Below are positions 1 through 6,357 of a DNA stretch of 8,051 nt, in pieces. The notes beneath the pieces are model-generated. The model did not search any database. It was not told the DNA's origin and was given only the letters and a program-made list of their open reading frames with translations. This stretch comes from Cellvibrionales bacterium (GTDB lineage: Bacteria; Pseudomonadota; Gammaproteobacteria; Pseudomonadales; JAHEGP01), in NCBI GenBank assembly GCA_024645065.1, contig JAHEGP010000143.1, forward strand, positions 1 to 8,051. Reading direction: 5' to 3'. Position numbers and translations under genes: made by a program. How positions within the stretch are numbered: the stretch's first letter is position 1; each line of letters starts with the position of its first letter.

Positions 1-861
1 CTCATCGAACAGCTCGGCGGGGTTCTTGCCAAAAATATTCACCAGAACATTGAGGCGACCACGGTGGGCCATGCCAATCACCAGTTCCCGCGCCTCATAA
101 GAGCCCGCCCGTTGGATCAATTCGTCCATCAGGGGAATCAGGCTCTCCCCGCCCTCCAGGCCAAACCGCTTGGTGCCGGGATACTTGGAACCGAGGTATT
201 TCTCAAGTCCTTCAGCCGCAGTCAAACGCTCGAGCAAGTGGATCTTGATCTCCTTGCTCCAGTCCGGTGCCGACCGCACCGACTCCATCCTGCTCTGGAT
301 CCAAACCCTTTCATCGGTGGCAACGATATGCGTAAACTCGGCACCGACCGTCCCGCAATAGGTCCTCTCCAGCGCCTCGACTATCGTACCGAGGGTCGCT
401 GATGGCTCCCCAATACTGAGGGTTCCAGTCTGGAAAATCGTGTCGATGTCGGCGCCGGTAAGGCCGTAGAAGTGCAACTCGAGATCAGGCACCGGCTCTC
501 GCTGCAATAAGCCGAGCGGGTCGAGTTTGGCTTGCTGGTGCCCGCGCTGACGGTAGGCGTCTATCAGTTCAACAACGTGGACCTGCTTCCGCTCATAATT
601 GGTGCTGAGGCTCTCTTCCGCTCGCGGATCGGTCATCCGCCTGCGACCCAACTGGGCAAACTGCTCGACTATCTGGGAATGGGGGATGTCTCGAGCAGAG
701 TAGCCATTGACGCGGGGTAGCTTGTCGAAGTAATCACGCCACTCGACATCAATTGCATTCGGGTCGCGCAGATACTCTTCGTAGAGTGCTTCCACGTAGG
801 CAGCGTTGCCACCAAATATATGGGAGCTGCCCCATAGCAACTCCATATTGTCTTTTTGCAT
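1..861 (-). CDS. sucA: 2-oxoglutarate dehydrogenase E1 component, N-terminal part (runs off the left edge)
   Basis: This is the thiamine-diphosphate-dependent E1 subunit of the cytoplasmic 2-oxoglutarate dehydrogenase complex. It decarboxylates 2-oxoglutarate and hands the succinyl group to the lipoyl arm of E2 (SucB). The frame is open for 287 codons and leaves the window in frame; the family is usually about 930-940 residues, so roughly 30% is present. Seen directly: the small N-terminal segment with LWGSSHIFGGN and YVEALYEEYLRDP (about residues 9-34), matching the E2-docking region of the E. coli protein; RFGLEGGESLIP (232-243); and MAHRGRLNVLVN (264-275), whose His266 corresponds to the conserved active-site His of the family. 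The ATG at 861 is preferred because AGAGG lies at 871-875 on the minus strand; an in-frame ATG at 846 has no such site. It follows sdhB after 213 nt, the usual sdhCDAB-sucAB order, with sucB expected beyond the edge. Confidence 0.96.
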   Translation of the reverse strand, partial: MQKDNMELLWGSSHIFGGNAAYVEALYEEYLRDPNAIDVEWRDYFDKLPRVNGYSARDIPHSQIVEQFAQLGRRRMTDPRAEESLSTNYERKQVHVVELIDAYRQRGHQQAKLDPLGLLQREPVPDLELHFYGLTGADIDTIFQTGTLSIGEPSATLGTIVEALERTYCGTVGAEFTHIVATDERVWIQSRMESVRSAPDWSKEIKIHLLERLTAAEGLEKYLGSKYPGTKRFGLEGGESLIPLMDELIQRAGSYEARELVIGMAHRGRLNVLVNIFGKNPAELFDE

Positions 862-873
862 GGACGCCAACCT

Positions 874-930
874 CTAGTCCAAATTGGAGCGGGTTTGTCG
901 CGTTCGCAACCGCCGGGCTGTTGCACTCAT
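874..930 (-). other. Possible 18-residue upstream ORF ahead of sucA
   Basis: An ATG at 930 opens a 19-codon frame (product about MSATARRLRTRQTRSNLD, rich in Arg) whose TAG stop at 874-876 overlaps the AGAGG ribosome binding site of sucA. No clear ribosome binding site precedes it. It could couple ribosome arrival to sucA translation, but a frame this short can arise by chance, so I report it as a candidate and not as a gene. Confidence 0.2.
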
Positions 931-950
931 AGCTATTATCGCAGCAACAG

Positions 951-962
951 CAAGCCGGCTTG
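951..962. repeat. 12-bp perfect palindrome in the sdhB-sucA spacer
   Basis: CAAGCCGGCTTG is a perfect inverted repeat with no loop. It lies between the tandem repeats and the sucA start. A GATAAT sequence on the minus strand (935-940) lies just downstream and could be a -10 of a weak internal sucA promoter, but no -35 match sits at the right distance. It could be an operator or nothing. Confidence 0.4.
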
Positions 963-990
963 TCCAAACCGAAAAACCACTCTTGCTTTT

Positions 991-1038
991 ATTGTCCATC
1001 AACTATATTGACCATCAGCTATATTGACCATCAGCTAT
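991..1038. repeat. Three tandem 16-bp repeats between sdhB and sucA
   Basis: Units at 991-1006, 1007-1022 and 1023-1038. The second and third are identical (ATTGACCATCAGCTAT on the plus strand); the first differs at two positions. They fill part of the 213-nt spacer and would be transcribed in the untranslated segment between sdhB and sucA. The identity of two units points to recent duplication. The function is unknown. Confidence 0.9.
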
Positions 1039-1074
1039 GGCTCGCTGAGCAAAATAGTGTTGAATCACGCTTCT

Positions 1075-1779
1075 TCAGGTCGCACTCTTCAATAGCATGT
1101 TGCGAATATGTCCGATCGCCCGTGTCGGATTCAAGCCCTTTGGGCAAACGTTAACGCAATTCTGGATTCCATGACAGCGAAACACGCTGAAAGGGTCATC
1201 GAGGTCTGACAGACGCTCGGCCTTTGCGGTATCACGGCTATCGGCAAGGAAGCGCCAGGCTTGCAGCAGGCCCGACGGGCCGATAAACCGGTCTGGATTC
1301 CACCAGAAAGACGGGCAGGCCGTAGAGCAGCAGGCGCAGAGAATACATTCGTACAGCCCATCGAGCTTGGCGCGGTCTTCGGGCGACTGCAAGCGCTCGA
1401 TAGCTGGCGCTGGTTCGTTGTTGATAAGGTATGGCTTGACCTTTTCGTACTGCTGGTAAAACAAGCTCATATCAACCACCAGGTCGCGCACCACCGGCAG
1501 GCCCGGCAGGGGCCGCACCACCAGCTTGTTGTTCTTCACCGTGGTCGATAATGGCGTGATGCAGGCCAGCCCGTTCTTGCCGTTGATATTGAGGCCATCG
1601 GACCCGCAAACGCCCTCTCGGCAGGACCTTCGGAACGCAAGGCTTGTGTCCCTGGCCTTCAATTGCTCCAGCACATCCAGCACCATAAGGTCTTTACCTT
1701 CGGTGTCGAACTGATAATCCTGCATGTAGGGTTCATCGTCTTTCGACGGATTGTAGCGATACACACTCACTTGTAGCAT
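1075..1779 (-). CDS. sdhB: Succinate dehydrogenase iron-sulfur subunit
   Basis: Electron-transfer subunit of complex II, on the cytoplasmic face of the inner membrane; it carries electrons from the FAD of SdhA to quinone in SdhCD. At 234 residues it has the family's normal length (E. coli 238). The N-terminal ferredoxin-like domain has the [2Fe-2S] motif with Cys53, Cys58, Asp61 and Cys73. The C-terminal domain has CILCACC plus CP (Cys145, 148, 151, 155) and the second group Cys202, Cys208, Cys212. By homology to E. coli, [4Fe-4S] uses 145/148/151/212 and [3Fe-4S] uses 155/202/208. Trp160 and His203 match residues near the quinone site. The ATG at 1779 is set by a strong GAGAGG site (1787-1792) seven bases upstream. 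All ligands are intact. Unusually, 221 nt separate it from sdhA. Confidence 0.98.
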   Translation of the reverse strand: MLQVSVYRYNPSKDDEPYMQDYQFDTEGKDLMVLDVLEQLKARDTSLAFRRSCREGVCGSDGLNINGKNGLACITPLSTTVKNNKLVVRPLPGLPVVRDLVVDMSLFYQQYEKVKPYLINNEPAPAIERLQSPEDRAKLDGLYECILCACCSTACPSFWWNPDRFIGPSGLLQAWRFLADSRDTAKAERLSDLDDPFSVFRCHGIQNCVNVCPKGLNPTRAIGHIRNMLLKSAT

Positions 1780-1790
1780 GGTACAACCTC

Positions 1791-1832
1791 TCAGCTAGCA
1801 CGACGCACAGACAGCGCCTGCGTTTTCACCAT
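1791..1832 (-). other. Possible 13-residue upstream ORF ahead of sdhB
   Basis: An ATG at 1832 opens a 14-codon frame (product about MVKTQALSVRRAS) ending in TGA at 1791-1793, which overlaps the GAGAGG ribosome binding site of sdhB. The layout resembles the small frames before sucA and gltA. No convincing ribosome binding site precedes it, so translation is unproven. Confidence 0.2.
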
Positions 1833-1872
1833 TTAAACCATCATAACGGTGTAGCGATAAAATCTGCACCCG

Positions 1873-1916
1873 GGCGGCTGGCACGGCTCCGCTCTTGGGT
1901 TAACACCGGAGCCGCC
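1873..1916 (-). promoter_or_regulatory. Competing hairpins in the sdhA-sdhB spacer
   Basis: In the leftward transcript, CGGCTCCG (1907-1914) can pair perfectly with CGGAGCCG (1884-1891) around a 15-nt loop. An overlapping segment, GGCGGCT (1910-1916), can instead pair perfectly with AGCCGCC (1873-1879). The two stems share bases and exclude one another. No U-run follows either stem, so neither is a classical terminator. A role in RNA processing, pausing or mRNA stability is possible but inferred only. Confidence 0.5.
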
Positions 1917-1928
1917 GGAACCGCTGAT

Positions 1929-1944
1929 TGCCAGTCGACTGGCA
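1929..1944. repeat. 16-bp perfect palindrome in the sdhA-sdhB spacer
   Basis: TGCCAGTCGACTGGCA is perfectly self-complementary. Its half-site CTGGCA (plus strand) recurs at 1878-1883 and 1963-1968, so the 221-nt spacer holds three copies of it plus one inverted copy. It could be a protein-binding dyad or part of a larger RNA fold. Confidence 0.8.
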
Positions 1945-2000
1945 CCGATCCAAGCCAAAACCCTGGCAACTCAACGAGCGTCAATTTCCGCAGCTTTGCC

Positions 2001-3773
2001 TCAATAAACCCGCGCTTTGGGTTCAAAGGTCGGGACCGTGCGAGGCGTAAAATTGACCCCCCGCTTGCCAACCCGCTTCTCGCCAGGGAAAAACATCGAA
2101 TGACAGAGCCAGTTTTCATCGTCGCGGGTCTCGTAATCCTCGCGCGCATGGGCCCCCCGGGACTCGGTACGAGTGTTTGCGGCGATTGCGGTAGCCTCCG
2201 CGACTTCCATCAGGTTCTGCAGCTCAAGCGCCTCGATGCGTGCGGTATTGAAGGCATCGGACTTGTCCTCGAGACGAATATTGTCGATCCGGGGCCGCAG
2301 CTCAGTCAGCTTTTTGATACCCTCTTCCATGAAATCACCGCGGCGAAACACACCGAAGTGGTTCTGCATGATGTTTTGCAACTCCTTGCGCAGCCCTGCG
2401 GTAGTTTCACCGCTGTCACTGTTATTGAGGCGATTCAGTCTCGCCATGGCCTGGTCGACATCGTCGTCGGAGGGCGAGCGAAGGTCGATCCCCTCTCGCA
2501 GAGCCTTTTCAATGTAGAGGCCAGCTGCGCGACCGAATACCACCAGGTCGAGCAGGGAGTTACCACCCAGACGATTGGCACCATGCACGGAGACGCAGGC
2601 CGCCTCGCCGCAGGCGTAAAGCCCTTCAATGACGACGTCGTTGCCGCCCGCATCCTGGGTCAAGGCCTGGCCGTCGACGTTGGTCGGGATTCCCCCCATC
2701 ATGTAGTGGCAGGTCGGCACCACCGGCACCGGTTGCTTGACGGGGTCGACATGAGCGAAGGTCTCGGACAGCTCACAAATGCCGGGCAGGCGACTGTGCA
2801 GGATCTCTTCACCGAGATGATCAAGCTTGAGGAACACATGGTCTCCCTCGGGACCACAACCGCGCCCCTCGAGAATCTCGAGCACCATCGACCGCGCCAC
2901 CACATCCCGGCCCGCGAGATCTTTGGCGTTGGGCGCATAGCGCTCCATGAAGCGCTCGCCATCCTTGTTGATGAGATATCCGCCCTCACCCCGGCACCCT
3001 TCGGTCACCAGGGTTCCGGCGCCATAAATGCCGGTCGGGTGGAACTGCCACATTTCCATATCCTGTACCGGAATGCCCGCCCGCAGCGCCATGCCGATGC
3101 CATCACCGGTATTGATGTGGGCGTTGGTGGTAGAGGCGTATATCCGCCCCGCTCCCCCGGTGGCCAGCACCGTCGCCTTCGACTGGATGTTGACGACTTC
3201 CCCGCTCTCCATACAAATTGCCACAACCCCGACCACTGCCCCGTCCTGGTTCTTTACCAGGTCCACGGCGTACCACTCATTGAGGAACGTGGTCTGGTTT
3301 TTAAGGTTGCCTTGATAAAGAGTATGCAACAGCGCATGTCCGGTGCGATCTGCCGCCGCGCAGGTTCGTGCAGCCTGCCCCCCCTTGCCATAATCCTTGG
3401 ATTGGCCGCCGAATGGTCTCTGGTATATGCGCCCGGACTCAGTGCGTGAGAAGGGCAAACCCATATGATCGAGTTCGAATACCGCCTGGGGCCCGACACT
3501 GCACATATACTCTATTGCATCCTGGTCTCCGATGTAGTCGGAGCCCTTGACCGTATCGTACATGTGCCAACGCCAGTCATCGTTGGGGTCGTCGCTGGCG
3601 ATCGCACAGGTAATTCCGCCCTGGGCAGAGACCGTATGGGAGCGAGTTGGGAATACCTTGGAAATCACCGCCGTTTTGAAGCCGGATTGCGCCATTTGCA
3701 AGGCGGCGCGCATGCCTGCGCCGCCACCTCCAACTACCACTGCATCGAATGCGATTGTGCGAAGACTAGCCAT
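2001..3773 (-). CDS. sdhA: Succinate dehydrogenase flavoprotein subunit
   Basis: Catalytic subunit of complex II, oxidising succinate to fumarate on a covalently bound FAD at the cytoplasmic side of the inner membrane. The 590 residues match the family (E. coli 588). Seen: the dinucleotide-binding GGGGAG at 15-20; SHTVSAQGG with His46, the expected FAD-linking histidine; HPTGIYGAG with His245; RDVVARSM with Arg289; CHYMMGGIPTN with His356; and ANRLGGNSLLDLVVFGR with Arg401. These align with E. coli His45, His242, Arg286, His354 and Arg399, so the active site is complete. I chose the ATG at 3773, with GGAG (3784-3787) ten bases upstream and the best match to E. coli. A TTG at 3779 would add two residues but sits too close to that site. 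sdhD ends six bases upstream, so the two are probably translationally coupled. Confidence 0.98.
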   Translation of the reverse strand: MASLRTIAFDAVVVGGGGAGMRAALQMAQSGFKTAVISKVFPTRSHTVSAQGGITCAIASDDPNDDWRWHMYDTVKGSDYIGDQDAIEYMCSVGPQAVFELDHMGLPFSRTESGRIYQRPFGGQSKDYGKGGQAARTCAAADRTGHALLHTLYQGNLKNQTTFLNEWYAVDLVKNQDGAVVGVVAICMESGEVVNIQSKATVLATGGAGRIYASTTNAHINTGDGIGMALRAGIPVQDMEMWQFHPTGIYGAGTLVTEGCRGEGGYLINKDGERFMERYAPNAKDLAGRDVVARSMVLEILEGRGCGPEGDHVFLKLDHLGEEILHSRLPGICELSETFAHVDPVKQPVPVVPTCHYMMGGIPTNVDGQALTQDAGGNDVVIEGLYACGEAACVSVHGANRLGGNSLLDLVVFGRAAGLYIEKALREGIDLRSPSDDDVDQAMARLNRLNNSDSGETTAGLRKELQNIMQNHFGVFRRGDFMEEGIKKLTELRPRIDNIRLEDKSDAFNTARIEALELQNLMEVAEATAIAANTRTESRGAHAREDYETRDDENWLCHSMFFPGEKRVGKRGVNFTPRTVPTFEPKARVY

Positions 3774-3779
3774 GCTCAA

Positions 3780-4145
3780 TTAACTCCACAATACCTGGAC
3801 ACCCCAGACGAGGTAGGTGAATAACAGCAGGGCCCCGCCCAGCTGTACCACCCAGCGAATGACATTTCCCTTGTCTCCCATCATACGCTCGGTCATGTAA
3901 TCCGTACTGATCGACCACAGACCAATCCACGCGTGAGCCACGGTCGACAACAGCGCCGCTGCGCTGAAGATTCGCATTGCAGTGCCAGCAAACAGCGCCT
4001 TCCACTGCATGTAATCAAGGTCGGGATTAGCGAGCAAATACCACGCAATGAAGACACTGTATAACAGCAGGATAACCGCGGTCACCCGTTGCACAAGCCA
4101 ATCAGAGAGCCCACTACGACCCAAATTCGTAACCGCTGTTACCAT
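3780..4145 (-). CDS. sdhD: Succinate dehydrogenase membrane anchor subunit D
   Basis: Small inner-membrane subunit that, with SdhC, anchors SdhAB, holds heme b and forms the quinone site. From the ATG at 4145 it has 121 residues and begins MVTAVTNLGRSGL, close to the E. coli start. Three hydrophobic segments are visible, at about 20-38, 53-75 and 95-118. His71 in HAWIGLW is the expected heme ligand and Tyr83 in the following TDY the expected quinone-site tyrosine, at the same numbers as in E. coli. A TTG at 4151 would add two residues; the ATG is preferred. The ATG lies inside the end of sdhC (shared ATGGTAA, a 7-nt overlap), which suggests translational coupling. Confidence 0.95.
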   Translation of the reverse strand: MVTAVTNLGRSGLSDWLVQRVTAVILLLYSVFIAWYLLANPDLDYMQWKALFAGTAMRIFSAAALLSTVAHAWIGLWSISTDYMTERMMGDKGNVIRWVVQLGGALLLFTYLVWGVQVLWS

Positions 4146-4513
4146 ATCCAAATCCCCGCCAGAATGATCAGAATTGCCGAAACCGCAAACACGACCCTGG
4201 ACCCCAGCACCCCGCCCTCCATGGTCTCACCCACACCCATATCCATGATCAGGTGCTTTACGCCGGCGCAGGAGTGGTAGATCAAGGCTGCGGCAACTCC
4301 CCACACAATCAGCTTGGCAAAGGCGGAATGAAACACCTCTCGGGCCGAAGCAAAGCCTTCCGGTGAGGCCAGCGACTGCTGCAACAACCACAGCAATACA
4401 CCCACTCCGACGATGAGAATGGCTCCGGAAGCGCGGTGAGCGATAGACACCCACGCAGTTACGGGCAACCGCATGGTACCGATGTCGAGGTTAACAGGTC
4501 GTTTATCTTTCAC
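4139..4513 (-). CDS. sdhC: Succinate dehydrogenase cytochrome b556 subunit
   Basis: First gene of the operon; the inner-membrane partner of SdhD that binds heme b and quinone. It has 124 residues (E. coli 129). The N-terminus KDKRPVNLDIGTMRLPVTAWVSIAHRASG matches the family signature, with Ser23, His26 and Arg27 in place of the E. coli quinone-site Ser27, His30 and Arg31. His80 in IYHSCAGVKH is the expected heme ligand. Three hydrophobic segments lie at about 28-48, 66-86 and 106-124. The start is GTG at 4513: there is no in-frame ATG at that end, the next Met is residue 14, and the conserved RPVNLD motif must be included. The ribosome binding site is weak, so GTG plus a poor site may limit initiation. 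The start is therefore less certain than the gene. Confidence 0.95.
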   Translation of the reverse strand: MKDKRPVNLDIGTMRLPVTAWVSIAHRASGAILIVGVGVLLWLLQQSLASPEGFASAREVFHSAFAKLIVWGVAAALIYHSCAGVKHLIMDMGVGETMEGGVLGSRVVFAVSAILIILAGIWIW

Positions 4514-4637
4514 GGCAATATCACACTTTTTGTGGCCCTGGCGTTACGGGCGGTTGAGTTGTCCTTGCCCGGCCCCGAGGCGGTCCTTGGTAGCGACGCT
4601 TTTTGCGACGGGGATGCGCAATCGTGAAGAGCGGAAA

Positions 4638-4666
4638 ATTATAGACAGATGGCGCTTGAAATACAA
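4638..4666 (-). promoter_or_regulatory. Candidate sigma70 promoter for sdhCDAB-sucA
   Basis: On the minus strand, TTGTAT (4661-4666) and a consensus TATAAT (4638-4643) are separated by 17 nt. The -10 is perfect; the -35 matches only its TTG half, typical of an activator-assisted promoter. The start would fall near 4631, giving a leader of about 118 nt before sdhC. Confidence 0.6.
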
Positions 4667-4831
4667 CGCAGCCGGGTTGCACCGAAGGTAGTAGCTGACA
4701 TACTCAAAATGTCGTCAAAGTACTGTTAAAAAAGGGTTTTGCGCATAAGCAACCAAAACTGCGCCAGGGCGTTTAGACTAAAGTCCAGTATCCCCACAAG
4801 CCCTGAAGCCCATTTGTTTAATTCACCTCAA

Positions 4832-4859
4832 TTGACAAACTTATTCGAAACTCTATAGT
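4832..4859 (+). promoter_or_regulatory. Candidate sigma70 promoter for gltA
   Basis: A perfect TTGACA (4832-4837) is followed after 16 nt by TATAGT (4854-4859), which matches TATAAT at five of six bases. Transcription would start near 4866, leaving a leader of about 70 nt that includes the duplicated 13-mer. This is the strongest promoter-like sequence in the window. Confidence 0.75.
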
Positions 4860-4897
4860 TGACCCTCCAGCCAAAAGCCGTCACAGCAGACGACAGC

Positions 4898-4923
4898 CGC
4901 AGTACAATGGCGCAGTACAATGG
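4898..4923 (+). repeat. 13-bp perfect tandem duplication just before gltA
   Basis: CGCAGTACAATGG occurs twice without a gap (4898-4910 and 4911-4923). Each copy holds an ATG. The second ATG (4920) is in frame with gltA and would add six residues; the first (4907) opens a six-residue frame that ends at the gltA ribosome binding site. Likely a recent slippage duplication. Confidence 0.9.
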
Positions 4924-4927
4924 ATAG
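4907..4927 (+). other. Possible six-residue upstream ORF in the gltA leader
   Basis: ATG at 4907 begins a seven-codon frame (MAQYNG) that terminates at TAG 4925-4927, overlapping the AGGAG site of gltA. It exists only because of the 13-bp duplication. No ribosome binding site is evident in front of it, so translation is doubtful. Confidence 0.2.
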
Positions 4928-4930
4928 GAG
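4926..4930 (+). promoter_or_regulatory. gltA ribosome binding site that sets the start
   Basis: AGGAG sits seven bases before the ATG at 4938 and lies downstream of the other in-frame ATG at 4920. This strongly favours 4938 as the real start. Confidence 0.85.
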
Positions 4931-4937
4931 CACAGTA

Positions 4938-6242
4938 ATGACTGACCGCAAAGCCACGCTCACCATCGACGGACTCGATGAAACACTTGAACTTCCGGTT
5001 TATGAAGGAACGCTGGGGCCAGCTGTGGTCGATGTCGGCAATTTGGTCAGCAGTGGCGTCTTCACCTACGACCCTGGCTTCACCTCCACCGCCTCGTGCG
5101 AATCTGCTATTACCTACATCGACGGCGGCAAAGGGGTGCTCTTGCACCGGGGCTATCCCATCGAGCAGCTCGCGGAGCATTCTCACTACCTGGAAGTCTG
5201 CTACCTTTTATTACACGGTGAATTGCCCAACGCTGAGCAGTCAGAGAACTTCGAGTCAATCATACGCAATCACACCATGGTCAATGACCAGGTGAACACT
5301 TTTTTCCGGGGCTTTCGCCGTGACGCTCACCCGATGGCCATCATGTGCGGAGTGGTTGGCGCCCTGTCCGCCTTTTATCACGACGCAACGGACATCTCAG
5401 ACCTGGAGCACCGGGTGATCAGCGCCCATCGACTGGTTGCCAAAATGCCGACCCTGGCGGCGATGACCTACAAGTACACCAAGGGCCAGCCCTTCATGTA
5501 CCCGCGCAACGACCTGGATTATGCGGAAAACTTTCTCTACATGATGTTCGGCAACCCCTGCGAGGAATACAAGGTCAGCCCGGTGCTGGCGCGGGCAATG
5601 GACCGCATATTCCTGTTGCATGCGGATCACGAGCAAAACGCCTCAACGTCCACGGTGCGGCTTGCCGGCTCGACCGGGGCGAACCCGTTCGCCTGTATCT
5701 CTGCCGGTATTGCTGCTCTTTGGGGACCGTCCCATGGTGGCGCTAACGAAGCCGTACTGTCCATGCTCTCCAGAATTGGTGACGAGTCCCGTATTGAGGA
5801 GTTTGTTGCACGGGCCAAGGACAAGGACGACCCGTTCCGGCTGATGGGCTTCGGGCACCGCGTCTACAAGAACTTCGACCCCCGCGCTACGGTATTGAAA
5901 GAGGCAGCCGATGAGGTATTGCAGGAATTGGGCATGGAGAATGACCCGCTGCTGAGAATCGCCCGACGCCTCGAAAAGATAGCCCTTGAGGACAGCTACT
6001 TTATCGAGCGCAAACTCTACCCGAACGTCGATTTCTACTCCGGGATTATCCTCAAGGCGATCGGCATTCCCACCAGCATGTTTACTGTTATTTTTGCCCT
6101 GGGTCGCACCATCGGGTGGATCGTTCACTGGAATGAAATGATCAGCAACAGCTACCGGATTGGTCGACCACGCCAGCTTTATATCGGTCACAAGCAACGC
6201 GACTACGTCAAGATGGAAGACCGGAGCACGACCAACGCTTGA
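4938..6242 (+). CDS. gltA: Citrate synthase (type II, hexameric class)
   Basis: Condenses oxaloacetate and acetyl-CoA to citrate, the entry step of the TCA cycle, in the cytoplasm. With 434 residues it fits the family (E. coli 427) and aligns over its whole length. The short N-terminal domain typical of the NADH-regulated gram-negative type is present (about residues 1-50, then GVFTYDPGFTSTASCES). Catalytic residues are His266 in WGPSHGGANEA, His307 in GFGHRVYKN and Asp365 in YPNVDFYSG, matching E. coli His264, His305 and Asp362. HADHEQNASTSTVR (from 228) is the conserved oxaloacetate-side segment. The start at 4938 is chosen for its AGGAG site and because MTDRKATLTIDG matches the family N-terminus. 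It is divergent from sdhC and has its own promoter candidate and a strong terminator, so it is probably monocistronic. NADH inhibition is inferred from the family. Confidence 0.98.
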   Translation: MTDRKATLTIDGLDETLELPVYEGTLGPAVVDVGNLVSSGVFTYDPGFTSTASCESAITYIDGGKGVLLHRGYPIEQLAEHSHYLEVCYLLLHGELPNAEQSENFESIIRNHTMVNDQVNTFFRGFRRDAHPMAIMCGVVGALSAFYHDATDISDLEHRVISAHRLVAKMPTLAAMTYKYTKGQPFMYPRNDLDYAENFLYMMFGNPCEEYKVSPVLARAMDRIFLLHADHEQNASTSTVRLAGSTGANPFACISAGIAALWGPSHGGANEAVLSMLSRIGDESRIEEFVARAKDKDDPFRLMGFGHRVYKNFDPRATVLKEAADEVLQELGMENDPLLRIARRLEKIALEDSYFIERKLYPNVDFYSGIILKAIGIPTSMFTVIFALGRTIGWIVHWNEMISNSYRIGRPRQLYIGHKQRDYVKMEDRSTTNA

Positions 6243-6275
6243 GGGCACAGGCCCTTGCGCTGGTGATCCAGCCTG

Positions 6276-6307
6276 AAGCCGCTCAAACAGACATGAGCGG
6301 CTTTTTT
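6276..6307 (+). terminator. Intrinsic terminator of gltA
   Basis: A nine-base perfect stem, AGCCGCTCA (6277-6285) and TGAGCGGCT (6294-6302), with an 8-nt loop, is followed by a T-run at 6302-6307; A6276 and T6303 extend the stem. It lies 34 nt after the gltA stop. On the opposite strand no T-run follows the stem, so it does not obviously serve nhaA. Confidence 0.93.
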
Positions 6308-6357
6308 ATTACCGTCTCAGGAGCCCCGACCGGTCTCCCGCGCTGGCATCGCCAGGG

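Larger units (their letters stand above)
4514..4937. other. Divergent sdhC / gltA intergenic control region
   Basis: A 424-nt region without a supported gene. It holds a leftward promoter candidate near 4638-4666, a rightward one at 4832-4859, and about 165 nt between their -35 elements where shared regulators could bind. A small inverted repeat (TTTAG-A-CTAAA, 4772-4782) and an AT-rich stretch near 4725-4740 lie in that middle part. In E. coli the equivalent region is controlled by ArcA, CRP and Fur-dependent RNA; I see no site here clear enough to name. Confidence 0.8.

Noticed and set aside
991..1038. The three tandem 16-mers as a CRISPR array
   Set aside because: The units are contiguous with no spacers, far shorter than CRISPR repeats, and no cas gene is near.
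1841..2149. A 102-codon minus-strand frame bridging the sdhA end and the sdhA-sdhB spacer
   Set aside because: Half of it overlaps sdhA in another frame, its start lies inside sdhA, and no domain is recognisable. It does not explain the long spacer.
2100..3449. A 449-codon plus-strand open frame lying antisense to sdhA
   Set aside because: It is fully inside a strongly conserved gene on the other strand, has no recognisable domain, and its His/Arg/Gly/Val-rich composition is what the complement of a GC-rich gene gives. No ribosome binding site or promoter supports it.
4772..4782. TTTAG-A-CTAAA inverted repeat as a named operator (for example ArcA or Fur)
   Set aside because: It is too short and does not match a known consensus well enough to assign a regulator.
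5643..6248. A 201-codon minus-strand frame opposite gltA
   Set aside because: Antisense shadow of a clearly conserved gene with no supporting signals; it would also start just after the gltA stop without a promoter.
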